A stretch of 8,966 nucleotides of DNA from Gemmatimonas sp. UBA7669 (GTDB lineage Bacteria > Gemmatimonadota > Gemmatimonadetes > Gemmatimonadales > Gemmatimonadaceae): the NCBI RefSeq assembly GCF_002483225.1, contig NZ_DLHL01000055.1, positions 135,798-144,763 of the forward strand. Direction: 5' to 3'. The notes beneath the pieces are model-generated. The model worked only from the letters and a program-made list of their open reading frames with translations, had not been told where the DNA came from and did not search any database. A program made the translations under genes and the position numbers. Every line of letters begins with the position of its first letter. The first letter of the stretch is position 1. Positions 1 through 7,726 of the stretch are shown in pieces.

Positions 1-1
1 C

Positions 2-1342
2 CGCCACGTCCGCCGCCGGCTGCAGCGCCCGTGCGCCTTGGGCGCGGCGGATCAGGCCCGCGTGGCCGCGGTCGCGCGTTCGGCCGGACTCTCGCCCACG
101 CAGGCGCAGGCGGCCAGTGCCGCGCTCTCGCACCGTCTGTTTGTGTTGACCGGCGGACCGGGCACGGGGAAGACCACGACCGTGCGCGCCATCGTCGATG
201 CCGCCCGCCTCCTCGGACTGCGCCTCAAGATCGTCGCGCCCACTGGCAAGGCCGCCAGCCGCGCCTCTCAAGTCACCGGCGTCCCCGCCGAGACCGTGCA
301 CCGACTCATCGGCGGCGTTCCCGGCTCACGCCGGCGCGCCCCACTCGACCTGGATCTGGTCGTGGTCGACGAAGTCTCCATGCTGCCCACGGAGCTCATG
401 GCCTGGCTCCTCGATAACCTGCCGCCCGCCGCGCGCGTGGTGCTGGTGGGCGATACCGACCAGCTGCCCAGCATCGAGCACGGCGCGGTGCTCCGCGATC
501 TGCTGGCCTGCCCTCAGGTGCCCCGCGCCCACCTTACCGAGGTGTTTCGGCAGGGCCGCGAGTCTGGCATCGTCCAGAACGCGTACCGGCTGCTCCAGGG
601 CGAGCCGCTGCAGGCCGCCGCCGACTTCCGCCTCTGCGCCTTCAGCACGGCGCTGTCCGGGCATGCCGGGGGAGCGCCGATGGCCCGCGGCGGGGTGGCG
701 GGGTCCGATGAGAAGGCCGAGGGCCTGCGCGGCCAAGCCCAGGTCGCGTCGCTGCTGGAGGGGCTGCGGCGCGACGGTCGGGCACTCTCGGACGTGCAGG
801 TGCTCTCGCCCATGAAGCGACGGGGGAGCCTCCTCGGCGTGCACGCCCTCAACACCGCCCTCCAGACGCGGCTCAACCCGGTGCGTGAGCGCGGGCCCGT
901 CATCGGTGGTGGCGCGTCGGTCCGCGTCGGCGATCCGGTCATGCAGACGCGCAACGACTACGCCCTCGGACCGTCCGGCGTCTTCAACGGCGAAGTGGGT
1001 CACGTGATGGCGACCACGCCCGAGGCCGCGACCGTGCAATTCGATCAAGGCCGCGAGATCACGGTGACCGGCTATCGGCTGCTCAACCTGCAGCTTGCCT
1101 GGGCGACCACGATCCACCGTGCCCAAGGGTCCGAATGGCCCGACGTGATCGTCATCGCGCACCGGTCCCACAGCGCGATGCTGACCCGTGAGCTGCTGTA
1201 TACGGCCGTCACGCGGGCTCGCCGGAGCGTGACCCTCCTCGCCGACGAGGTGGCCTTGTCGCGGCTCCTGGACCCTGCCACGGGCGGCACGACGCCACGG
1301 CACACCGGCCTCCAGCGCCATCTCAGCCTCCACAGCCTCTGA
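2..1342 (+). CDS. recD2: RecD2-type SF1B DNA helicase, 5' end outside window
   Basis: ATP-dependent 5'-3' DNA helicase of the RecD/RecD2 family, acting on DNA ends in repair or recombination. 446 residues are visible and the frame is open to the left edge, so the gene starts upstream; the TTG at 38 is internal. Motifs, numbered from the first full codon: Walker A GGPGTGKT 51-58, APTGKAA about 79-85, Walker B VVVDEVSML about 120-128, GDTDQLPS 150-157, VFRQG 181-185, SPMKRRG 269-275, VGDPVMQTRNDY about 309-320, FNGE 328-331, TTIHRAQGSEW 369-379 (motif V) and YTAVTRAR 400-407 (motif VI). The order and the LTGGPGTGKTTT context match RecD2 better than RecBCD RecD, but the N-terminal domain that separates them is not visible. 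The next gene follows after 6 bp. No truncation at the 3' end; TGA stop at 1340. Helicase identity is sure, the RecD2 subtype likely. Confidence 0.9.
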   Translation, partial: RHVRRRLQRPCALGAADQARVAAVARSAGLSPTQAQAASAALSHRLFVLTGGPGTGKTTTVRAIVDAARLLGLRLKIVAPTGKAASRASQVTGVPAETVHRLIGGVPGSRRRAPLDLDLVVVDEVSMLPTELMAWLLDNLPPAARVVLVGDTDQLPSIEHGAVLRDLLACPQVPRAHLTEVFRQGRESGIVQNAYRLLQGEPLQAAADFRLCAFSTALSGHAGGAPMARGGVAGSDEKAEGLRGQAQVASLLEGLRRDGRALSDVQVLSPMKRRGSLLGVHALNTALQTRLNPVRERGPVIGGGASVRVGDPVMQTRNDYALGPSGVFNGEVGHVMATTPEAATVQFDQGREITVTGYRLLNLQLAWATTIHRAQGSEWPDVIVIAHRSHSAMLTRELLYTAVTRARRSVTLLADEVALSRLLDPATGGTTPRHTGLQRHLSLHSL

Positions 1343-1348
1343 CACCCA

Positions 1349-1927
1349 ATGGCCGCCAGCAAGAAGACGCAGCTCATCGCCGCCACGGACGCGTACCTCG
1401 GCGGGAAACACCGTGAGGACCCAGTCGCCTTCCCCGCCGAGGTCAAAGCCATCGCCTCGCATATCGGCATGGCGCGCCAGACGCTGTATAACTGGCTCAA
1501 TAAGGGAGACCCGGACATCGCCGCCCTCGTCGAACGCATCGAGGCCGCGGATCGGGCGGCCCGCACCGGGCACGGCAAGGCAGCGCTCACGCTCACCGCG
1601 CCGGGGGCCGCGTCCATGGGCGAGGTGAGCGACGCCGAACTCGCGCGCGAGCTGCGCGAGGGGTTTGCGCGTGCGGTCTGGGCGATGAAGCAGTTTACGG
1701 CCACCGTCGAACGCACTGACGGAGACCACGACACGCCGCTCCTCATGGCGGACTTCGAGAAGACGCTGCAGACGCTTCGGGCCATTCACGCGGATCTCAG
1801 CGCTCCCGCGGCGGAGCAGTACCGGCGGCGGCGGCGCGCGCGGCTCGAGGGGGGCCCCGACGTCGCCCCGCCGCCACCGACCGATGACGGGAATCCGTCG
1901 CTGTGGGACGACGAGGAGTCAAGCTGA
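1349..1927 (+). CDS. Helix-turn-helix protein of unknown function
   Basis: I do not recognise this 192-residue protein. The segment VKAIASHIGMARQTLYNWL (about 32-50) reads as a helix-turn-helix, with the RQTLYNW pattern seen in resolvase-like, transposase-like and phage small-terminase-like DNA-binding proteins. A helical middle part (about 95-155) is followed by a basic run RRRRRAR (about 159-165), a proline stretch PPPP and an acidic tail ending DDEESS. There is no signal peptide or membrane segment. The ATG lies 6 bp after the recD2-like stop with no good ribosome binding site, which suggests translational coupling in one operon. It converges on qatD with 45 bp between stops. A DNA-binding role is inferred from the motif; a phage packaging or mobile-element origin is possible but unproven. 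Confidence 0.7.
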   Translation: MAASKKTQLIAATDAYLGGKHREDPVAFPAEVKAIASHIGMARQTLYNWLNKGDPDIAALVERIEAADRAARTGHGKAALTLTAPGAASMGEVSDAELARELREGFARAVWAMKQFTATVERTDGDHDTPLLMADFEKTLQTLRAIHADLSAPAAEQYRRRRRARLEGGPDVAPPPPTDDGNPSLWDDEESS

Positions 1928-1972
1928 CGTCGTTCAACGCGTTCGCCGGCGCCAGGCGTGCGCGCGGTAGCG

Positions 1973-2755
1973 TTAGGATGTGCGCGATGTCGTGAGCATG
2001 GACGCGAAGTTGCCGTAGACGATGTCGCGCGCCTCGGCGGGGTCGACCCCCCAGAGCAGGCCAAGCTCGACGACCACGCCCCGGACGTCCGCCGGTGTGG
2101 CGGCGGTGGGCACCGCCGCTGACCCCATCGTGACGAACGGGCCGTCGGTCTCGGTCAGCACGCGCGCGCGAGGCACCTCGGCGACGAGCGCCCGTCCGCG
2201 GTCGGAGCGCATCATCGCGGGGTTCACCGAGATGAAGGCTCCGTTCGATAGCGCGCGGCGTAGCGCGCGCACGCCACCCGAATACCAGTGCAGGATGTAC
2301 GTGCCTCGGAACCCTGCCCCGAACGCATCGACGACGTCGTCTGCCGCGCGGCGACTGTGCACCGTCACCACCTTCCCACCCGCCGAGTTGCACTGCTCGA
2401 CAATCGAGGCAAAGACCCGACGCTGGGTGGCGCGCTCCGACTCCACGCCCGTCTGATAATCGAGGCCAACCTCGCCGACGTAGCGCGTGCGTGGGAGCAG
2501 CGTGGCGAACTGCGGGAGCTCGCGGTGCCGTTGGACGGCCAGCTCAGGATGGAGGCCGAGCGCGGGGCGGACGTAGCGCCCCGTGCCCACCATGTCGCAG
2601 AGCCGCGAGAAGACTGACGGCGTGTTCGTGACCGCGACGGTGTAGATCCGCTGCTGCTCGATCTGCCGGAGGAGCGCGGCCGGATCCGGGTACAGATCGA
2701 CGTGGCAGTGCGTGTCGAGGAAGTGCGCGTGACTGGGAGAAGCGGCGGCGTCCAT
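1973..2755 (-). CDS. qatD: QatD, TatD-like metal-dependent nuclease of the Qat defence system
   Basis: Last gene of the qatABCD operon; 260 residues, the normal TatD size. TatD proteins are TIM-barrel hydrolases that use two metal ions and act as 3'-5' DNases. The whole metal set is present: DTHCH (H16, H18), VGEVGLD (E95), TVHSR (H133), ILHWYSG (H156) and TETDGP (D204), so the enzyme should be active. GLHP (67-70) and the C-terminal YGNF (247-250) are also TatD hallmarks. The ATG at 2755 is 8 bp beyond the qatC stop and has no strong ribosome binding site of its own, which favours coupling to qatC. Stop is TAA at 1975-1973. A housekeeping tatD is unlikely given the three qat genes directly upstream. 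It is known from the family that all four Qat proteins are needed for defence; the target of QatD here is not visible. Confidence 0.93.
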   Translation of the reverse strand: MDAAASPSHAHFLDTHCHVDLYPDPAALLRQIEQQRIYTVAVTNTPSVFSRLCDMVGTGRYVRPALGLHPELAVQRHRELPQFATLLPRTRYVGEVGLDYQTGVESERATQRRVFASIVEQCNSAGGKVVTVHSRRAADDVVDAFGAGFRGTYILHWYSGGVRALRRALSNGAFISVNPAMMRSDRGRALVAEVPRARVLTETDGPFVTMGSAAVPTAATPADVRGVVVELGLLWGVDPAEARDIVYGNFASMLTTSRTS

Positions 2756-2763
2756 CGGCCAGT

Positions 2764-4170
2764 CTACCGGATCGGCACGCCGAGGTGGCGCGCGACCTCG
2801 TCCATCCCAGCGTCGTACACGCGGAGCAGCTGCTGCAGCTCCGCGTCCGTCTCCACGTGCAGTGGGCCGCTCAGGTTGATGTCGACCGCCCGTGCCGGAC
2901 GACGGCGCGTCTCGAGCGCGTACAGAAACGCCAGCACGTCGGCTGACCGACGCGGCTTGAGCGTGGGCAGCGCGCTAGGGAGGTCGAAGCTGTACCGGCC
3001 GTCATCCACGCCGGCGTGCTGCGTGGACGCGCGGCGAATGATGCAGGGCACGCACGTCCCACAGTGCGGTTGGCGCTGTGCGCTCCCCAGGAAGCGGCTC
3101 TGGTTCGGATGCGCACACGACACGCTCGCGGCCGCGAGGTCCGCCGCAATCCCGCGGTCGCGCGCCGCCCACGCACCCAGCATCTCCCCCTTCGTCTGCG
3201 CGGCGTAGGGCGTGTGCAGCGGCGTCGACAGACCGAGCTCCCGCATCGCCTCGCGCAGCATCGCCAAGGTGTGCGGGTGCGTCGTGCGCGTGCTCCAGCT
3301 CCCGAGGCGTGCTTTGGTGAGTGGCACGTTGAGCGAGATCAGGCCGTTCTCGGGCACGACGAGCGGCACCGGCCCACCACCATGGGCCACATCGAGCGCG
3401 CTCGCCACGAGCAGACCGAGCGCGAAGAAGATGATCGAGCGGCTGCGGGTCGTCGTGACGCTCTCGGTCTCCCCCGCAACCGGGGCCGGCGGATTCAGGC
3501 GAAAGCGGAGCGGACGTGCGAGGTCTGCGGGAAAGTGGCGACCCAACGCGTCGAGCACGGCCTGCTGGGCCGGGCTCGAGAACGTGGCGCCGCCGCTTTT
3601 CGCGTTGTGGCTCACGAAGGCCACGCGCTGACCTGCGGCGAGCAGATCGGCGCCGCCGATGGCGGAGTCGAGCCCCCCCGACAACAGACTGACGCACTGC
3701 GCATGGATCGGCGTCGGCGTCGTCCGCATCGGACGCGGCCGCGGCGGGGGCGGCACCTGTGACTCGCGAAAGGCGAGCTTCCAGTGGTCCCCGGACAGAT
3801 AGTCAAGCAGCGCGCACAGCGCCGGCGTTGCCGCCTCCCACCGCGCGCGGTCCGCCACCGGCACATGCAGCACGATGTGTCGACTCCATCGGTCGTACGC
3901 CGTTCGGTGCGGCACCAGCAGATCCGCGCAGTAGGCAGCCGTGGCCACGCGAAACAGATCGACCGCGTCCTGGGTCGGTACCAGTCCCGCCTGCCGGAGC
4001 GGCTCCCACACGTCCTCATCAACGCGCCACCGGTCATCGCCGGGTGCGCCGTCCATACGCAGTCCCACGAGTTGCCCCCGGCTTCCCGGCTCGACGATGA
4101 AGGTGTCCTCCGCGCCCGCGCGGAGCAGCACGTGATACGTGGGCGCGGGGCCGTGCGTCGCCCCCCTCAT
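2764..4170 (-). CDS. qatC: QatC, QueC-like PP-loop ATPase of the Qat defence system
   Basis: 468 residues: an N-terminal region of about 155 residues with no motif I recognise, then a QueC-like domain. QueC enzymes adenylate a carboxylate and convert it to an amide or nitrile in 7-deazaguanine (preQ0) synthesis. The PP-loop SLLSGGLDS is at 161-169, an RSRSIIFFALG helix at 242-252 resembles the QueC RNxxF segment, NGLISLNVPLT is at 275-285, and the zinc ligands are C352, C370, C373 and C376 (HCGTCVPC). QueC itself is about 230 residues, so this is a QatC-type extended form and not a queuosine gene; no queD, queE or queF lies nearby. The ATG at 4170 overlaps the qatB TGA in an ATGA, showing tight coupling with qatB. 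A proline-rich linker (139-148) joins the two halves. All catalytic features seem intact. Confidence 0.93.
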   Translation of the reverse strand: MRGATHGPAPTYHVLLRAGAEDTFIVEPGSRGQLVGLRMDGAPGDDRWRVDEDVWEPLRQAGLVPTQDAVDLFRVATAAYCADLLVPHRTAYDRWSRHIVLHVPVADRARWEAATPALCALLDYLSGDHWKLAFRESQVPPPPRPRPMRTTPTPIHAQCVSLLSGGLDSAIGGADLLAAGQRVAFVSHNAKSGGATFSSPAQQAVLDALGRHFPADLARPLRFRLNPPAPVAGETESVTTTRSRSIIFFALGLLVASALDVAHGGGPVPLVVPENGLISLNVPLTKARLGSWSTRTTHPHTLAMLREAMRELGLSTPLHTPYAAQTKGEMLGAWAARDRGIAADLAAASVSCAHPNQSRFLGSAQRQPHCGTCVPCIIRRASTQHAGVDDGRYSFDLPSALPTLKPRRSADVLAFLYALETRRRPARAVDINLSGPLHVETDAELQQLLRVYDAGMDEVARHLGVPIR

Positions 4171-5114
4171 GCGGCGCCCCGGTCGCCGTGGCGCAGCCCC
4201 GCCTGCACGACACCGTACGACTCCTCGAAAAGCCGGTCGATCACGCGTTGCCCTTCCCCAGCGTCCCAGCGGGCGGCAAACAGGGCGCCCTGCGCGCCGA
4301 AGAACGCGGTGGTGTCGATGTCCAGCCGCACCGCATCCTCGATGTAGTGCCGCGCGGCCTTCTCGATCTCGCGCATGCGCGGGATGATGCCGTTGGACTT
4401 GGCGTGGATGTGGGCCGTGAGCGCGTTGATCACGCGCGTGTAGATGTAGTTCGTCACGTACCGCAGCAGCGCATCCGCCATGAGGGCCGGCGTCATGCGG
4501 TCGAGCGCCAGCACGCCGCCCGTCGGCACGGCCATCTGGTCAAAGAGTTCGAGCAGCGTGTCATCCATCGCGTCGCGTGCGACGGCGTCCTCGGTCAGGG
4601 CGCCGGTCGGGGCCAGCGCGTCCGCGAGCCGGAGGAGGAACACGTCGGCACTGCGATCCAGGAACTCGGCGATCCCGAACTCGCGCGCCGCGCTCGCGAT
4701 GCCGCCCGTCGCGACCCCCGACAGGAAGCTGGCGAAACGTCCCGCCGTCTGACTGCCGGCCGTGGACAGCTGCGCGGCGCGTCGTGCGCCGCCCATCGCG
4801 CCGACGGCGCTGCGGACGCCGGATCGGACGTTCTCGCGCCCGGCGGCGCCGCCCACGCGCCCGGTGCCCACCGCGCCGATCAGGCGACGCGTCGACGGCC
4901 ACGTCGGTGGCTCGCCTATGGGCACCGCCGGCTTCGGACGCGGCGCATCCGGCGGCGCGGCATCCGGCGGTGCGTCGTCCGGCGGAGCCCCGTCTGGCGA
5001 AGCCCCGTCGTCATTGCCATGGTCGCTGCCGTCGCCGCCCTCGGCGGGCTCCGCCCATGGGGGCAGCAGTGGGGGCGGTCCACCCGGCCCAGGATTGGAG
5101 GCGGAAGTCCCCAC
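4167..5114 (-). CDS. qatB: QatB, partner protein of the Qat defence system
   Basis: 315 residues, GTG start 3 bp after the qatA stop with a GGGG stretch about 9 bp upstream. I assign it as QatB from its position between qatA and qatC and from its N-terminus MGTSASNPGPGG...LLPPW (1-20), which resembles the MGTS start and PPW box I recall for QatB proteins. Removal of Met1 would leave Gly2 exposed. Residues about 22-70 are low-complexity, with pentapeptide-like repeats GAPPDDAPPDAAPPDAP, probably a flexible linker. Residues about 75-145 are Gly/Ala-rich; about 148-310 is a helical domain containing TNYIYTRVINALTAHIH (221-237), SNGIIPRMREIE and a conserved-looking RVIDRLFEESYG near the end. No enzymatic motif is visible. 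It may be the substrate or scaffold handled by QatC; this is inference. Confidence 0.85.
   Translation of the reverse strand: MGTSASNPGPGGPPPLLPPWAEPAEGGDGSDHGNDDGASPDGAPPDDAPPDAAPPDAPRPKPAVPIGEPPTWPSTRRLIGAVGTGRVGGAAGRENVRSGVRSAVGAMGGARRAAQLSTAGSQTAGRFASFLSGVATGGIASAAREFGIAEFLDRSADVFLLRLADALAPTGALTEDAVARDAMDDTLLELFDQMAVPTGGVLALDRMTPALMADALLRYVTNYIYTRVINALTAHIHAKSNGIIPRMREIEKAARHYIEDAVRLDIDTTAFFGAQGALFAARWDAGEGQRVIDRLFEESYGVVQAGLRHGDRGAA
4945..5004 (-). repeat. Four imperfect 15-bp tandem repeats inside qatB
   Basis: Units at 4945-4959, 4960-4974, 4975-4989 and 4990-5004 have the pattern NCNTCNGGCGNNGCN on the + strand. They encode the Asp/Pro/Ala pentapeptide repeats (GAPPD-like) of the QatB linker. 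Units 1 and 2 differ at a single base, pointing to recent slippage; the repeat keeps the frame. Confidence 0.75.
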
Positions 5115-5117
5115 GGC

Positions 5118-7121
5118 CTATCGCCCCGCCGCGGCTGCGGCGCGCGATTCGAGCGTTTTCAGTCGCGAGGCGGCCGCGGACGAAAGCGCCGGGTTCCTCG
5201 ACTGCGCCGACAGCGTCCGGAGTGCGCGCACGGCGGGCTCTCGAAGGCTCGGATCTGGCGCGAGCGACGCGATGAGGATCGCGGCTCCGGCCGGAAGCAC
5301 TTCGTACGGCAAGCCGAGGATCGCCGCGATGACGTCGGTGCCGACCTCTGGCCGCTTCTTCGCAACCGCCACCATGGCGTGCAGGGGGGAGGTGCGCGCC
5401 TGCAGATCGACCCCGCTCCCTCGTGCCCGCGCAGTGAGCTCGCCCAAGATGACGGCGGCCTCCGGCAGCGGCAGACCGGCCGTCACCTCGGCGGCCGCGC
5501 CCTGCTCCGACTCGGCGTCCCCCAGCAGCTGCTCGAGGGCTCGTGATCCGGCCTTGCTCAACCGTTGGGCCAGCCCCACCGGGAGCGCGAACCGCTCGTT
5601 GGCGAAGTAGACGTACGGCCGGAGGTCGACCGTGCCGAGCGGCGGATCTGCACGCAGCCACGTGCGGAACCGCTCGTTGTCGAGCATCGCGGCGGCTTGC
5701 ATGGCGAACGTCCCCACAGCCGCACCAGCCCGCGGCGTGGCCGTGCCGTCTCCGGCGCCGCCCCGCACGTCGGCCTCGAGGTCGACGAGCGTCTCGGCAC
5801 GGCCTTCGTGCGCTGCCGCGTCAAGCGCCAAGGTCCGAAACATCTCGGGCAGGAAATACTCGAGGAGCAGCATCTTCGCGGCAATGGCCCGGTCGAGCAT
5901 GACCTTGCGATCTGCCGACATCTGGAGCCGGAGCACCAGGGCGTTGAGGAAGCGTTTCGTCTGCCGCGGGTTGCCCTCTGCACAAAGCGCGAGCACCGGG
6001 GCGATCTGCTCCGCCAGGAGAAAGTCGGAGCGGAGTTCGTCGCTGACGTCGCGACCGAGCAGCTCCTTGGCGTTCCCCGCGTGGAACGACACCGCGTCAT
6101 AGGACGACGACGCGCGCACGCGCTCGCAGAGCTGCGCGAACGTGGCGGCATCCGCCTCTCGCTGCTCCGCAAAAAGCAAGTTGAGATAGCCGTGCAGATC
6201 GCTCCGCGAGAGCGGGGGCACGCGGACGGGTACCTGAATGAGCTTCTCGAGGTAGCGCGCGCCAACCGAGGCCCGGGGGCGCCCGTCGAGACCTCCCGCG
6301 GCGGGCGACTCCGCAAACCGGGACGCCACGGCGTCGCGGATGAGGCCCTCCTCCGCCGCGATCACGAAGGCCGTCTTGGGCGCCGACAGGAAGAGCCGGA
6401 TGGCCTCGAGCGTGTCGATCACGTTGTGGGGGAGGCATCGGTCGAGGTCATCGACGATGACCACCAACCGTTTGACATTGAGCTTCTGGACGAGCTCCGC
6501 AAACGCCTTGTGGAAGTCGCGCACCGACACGTGCGTGTCGCGCTGCTCCTTCGCGTCGGCCGCCTCTCGCGCCTTGATCAGCGCGGCCAGTTGCTCACCA
6601 TCGATTTCCTTACCCGAGGCCGCGAGCGATGCCAGCACCGCCGCGACCAGCGCGGCCACAGTGACCGGTGCCGCGGCGGTCGCCCCCAAGGCGACCGCGC
6701 CGGCCGCGATGCTGGCATTCGCGCCGACCGCAAGTGCGTGTTTGCCGAGTCGCAGCGTATCGATACGCCCCCAGAACGCCTTCACCGCATCGACGACGAC
6801 GGTCTTGACCTTGGCCAGCTTTCCGCCAGTGGGCTGTTCGGCCTCCTCCTGGATCTGCTCCAGAATCGTCGAGGCCAAGGCCGCCTTCGCATCCTCGTAT
6901 CCCTCGAAGCGCCAGCCGTTGAAGTAGACGGCGAGCAGGTCCGGCTCGGTGGCAATGCGCTCGCGCAACAGGTGGATCACGCTCGACTTGCCACTGCCCC
7001 AGTCGCCGTAGACGCCCACGGTGACCGGGTCGAGCCGGTCGTCCTTGACGACGCGGAGCACGGCACCCACGAGGTGCTCGACGTTAAGCAGGTCTACGAC
7101 GGCTTCGTTGTCAGACCACAT
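5118..7121 (-). CDS. qatA: QatA, KAP-family P-loop ATPase of the Qat defence system
   Basis: First gene of the operon, 667 residues. KAP NTPases are STAND-like P-loop ATPases often tied to membranes and phage defence. Walker A is GDWGSGKS (39-46), Walker B VIVDDLDRCLP (about 221-231), followed by FVIAAEEGLIRDAV (about 252-265), YLEKLIQVPVRVPPL (about 290-304) and GNPRQTKRFLNAL (about 382-394), all KAP signatures. Between Walker A and B lies an Ala/Val-rich hydrophobic stretch (about 128-168) in the place where KAP proteins carry inserted transmembrane helices. The C-terminal third is helical and HEAT-like. I chose the ATG at 7121 because GGAGGG lies 5 bp upstream and the family motifs begin soon after; the frame stays open upstream to 7298, but that 59-residue stretch is Arg/Cys-rich and unlike protein. 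qatB starts 3 bp after the stop. Confidence 0.92.
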   Translation of the reverse strand: MWSDNEAVVDLLNVEHLVGAVLRVVKDDRLDPVTVGVYGDWGSGKSSVIHLLRERIATEPDLLAVYFNGWRFEGYEDAKAALASTILEQIQEEAEQPTGGKLAKVKTVVVDAVKAFWGRIDTLRLGKHALAVGANASIAAGAVALGATAAAPVTVAALVAAVLASLAASGKEIDGEQLAALIKAREAADAKEQRDTHVSVRDFHKAFAELVQKLNVKRLVVIVDDLDRCLPHNVIDTLEAIRLFLSAPKTAFVIAAEEGLIRDAVASRFAESPAAGGLDGRPRASVGARYLEKLIQVPVRVPPLSRSDLHGYLNLLFAEQREADAATFAQLCERVRASSSYDAVSFHAGNAKELLGRDVSDELRSDFLLAEQIAPVLALCAEGNPRQTKRFLNALVLRLQMSADRKVMLDRAIAAKMLLLEYFLPEMFRTLALDAAAHEGRAETLVDLEADVRGGAGDGTATPRAGAAVGTFAMQAAAMLDNERFRTWLRADPPLGTVDLRPYVYFANERFALPVGLAQRLSKAGSRALEQLLGDAESEQGAAAEVTAGLPLPEAAVILGELTARARGSGVDLQARTSPLHAMVAVAKKRPEVGTDVIAAILGLPYEVLPAGAAILIASLAPDPSLREPAVRALRTLSAQSRNPALSSAAASRLKTLESRAAAAAGR

Positions 7122-7126
7122 ACGCA

Positions 7127-7132
7127 CCCTCC
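7127..7132 (-). promoter_or_regulatory. Strong ribosome binding site of qatA
   Basis: On the - strand GGAGGG precedes the ATG at 7121 with a 5-nt spacer. It is the best Shine-Dalgarno match of the operon and decides the qatA start over the longer in-frame extension to 7298. The downstream qat genes have weaker sites and depend on coupling. Confidence 0.8.
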
Positions 7133-7229
7133 GGGAGACCCGCGATTGCCGGGCGCGCGAGCGCGTGCACCGTCGAACGGCCGCCCCGAAGTTACGGGTG
7201 AGCACGCCATCGCGCAGCACGGCACCCTG

Positions 7230-7278
7230 TGCGCAGCACGCGGCGCATCGCGTGGTGCTCCGCAGCGTGTGCTGCGCA
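7230..7278. repeat. Inverted repeat upstream of qatA
   Basis: TGCGCAGCA (7230-7238) and TGCTGCGCA (7270-7278) are perfect 9-bp inverted arms with a 31-bp loop. The left arm's GCGCAGCACG also occurs as a direct copy at 7212-7221. It could be a structured leader or a protein site roughly 110-160 bp upstream of qatA. In such GC-rich sequence a chance origin is possible. Confidence 0.4.
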
Positions 7279-7710
7279 AGACGACGGCACGCGAGCACTG
7301 TGCTTTCGCACCCGAAGCCCCGCCAACGTCGGCGAGACAGCCTCCCGGTGTTCGCGACGGGGGCGGTCCGCGGTCACGACGTGGGCAACGTCCGCCTCAA
7401 TTTCGCGTGCGGCGGGCCACTGCAATGGGCGCAGCTGAGCCACAAGGTACCCTACTGAGACGTGCCGGCAGGGGCGCGCGCCCGCAGCGTGCCTGGCGGG
7501 AAGCGGCGGCGCGCCAGTGCGTCCACCGTCGCGCCAAGAAGGCGGAGGATGGTGCAACCGTTCCCCGAGGGGCTCACGGCCGCCGCCACCGTGGCCGCGC
7601 GGTAGGTACGCCCTCAACGCGCACGGGCGGCGCGCGGCGCGGCACACGACCCGACCATGCCCCCCGGGGCACCACGCTCGAGGCAACCAGACTCATCCGT
7701 TGAGGCCATC

Positions 7711-7726
7711 CGTGGGTAGTCCCACG
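7711..7726 (-). terminator. Small hairpin after the C-protein gene, weak terminator candidate
   Basis: CGTGGG (7711-7716) and CCCACG (7721-7726) form a 6-bp stem with a TAGT loop, beginning 17 nt after the stop of the regulator gene. No T-tract follows on the - strand, so it would be at best a partial, attenuator-like terminator. Read-through towards qatA is not excluded. Confidence 0.3.

Noticed and set aside
326..1789. Long - strand frame (487 codons) opposite the helicase and the HTH gene
   Set aside because: Antisense to well-supported motifs on the + strand; Arg/Gly/His-rich composition without domains.
1928..1972. Terminator between the converging HTH and qatD genes
   Set aside because: Only 4-bp GC arms can be paired and there is no T-tract on either side.
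2764..4170. queC of the queuosine pathway
   Set aside because: Twice the QueC length with an N-terminal extension, no queD/E/F neighbours, and embedded in the qatABCD order.
4188..5546. Long + strand frame opposite qatB and the end of qatA
   Set aside because: Shadow of qatB and qatA; biased composition, no motif.
7122..7298. N-terminal extension of qatA to 7298
   Set aside because: Arg/Cys-rich residues unlike any KAP N-terminus, whereas the ATG at 7121 has a GGAGGG site 5 nt upstream.
7192..7686. 164-codon - strand frame between the regulator and qatA as the effector partner of the C protein
   Set aside because: Composition is that of random GC-rich sequence (Arg, Ala, Pro, Cys, His) and no nuclease or methylase motif is visible.
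5565..7703. Long + strand frame (712 codons) opposite qatA
   Set aside because: It lies antisense to the KAP ATPase, is Arg/Gly/His-rich and has no motif; it is a shadow created by GC-rich codon use.
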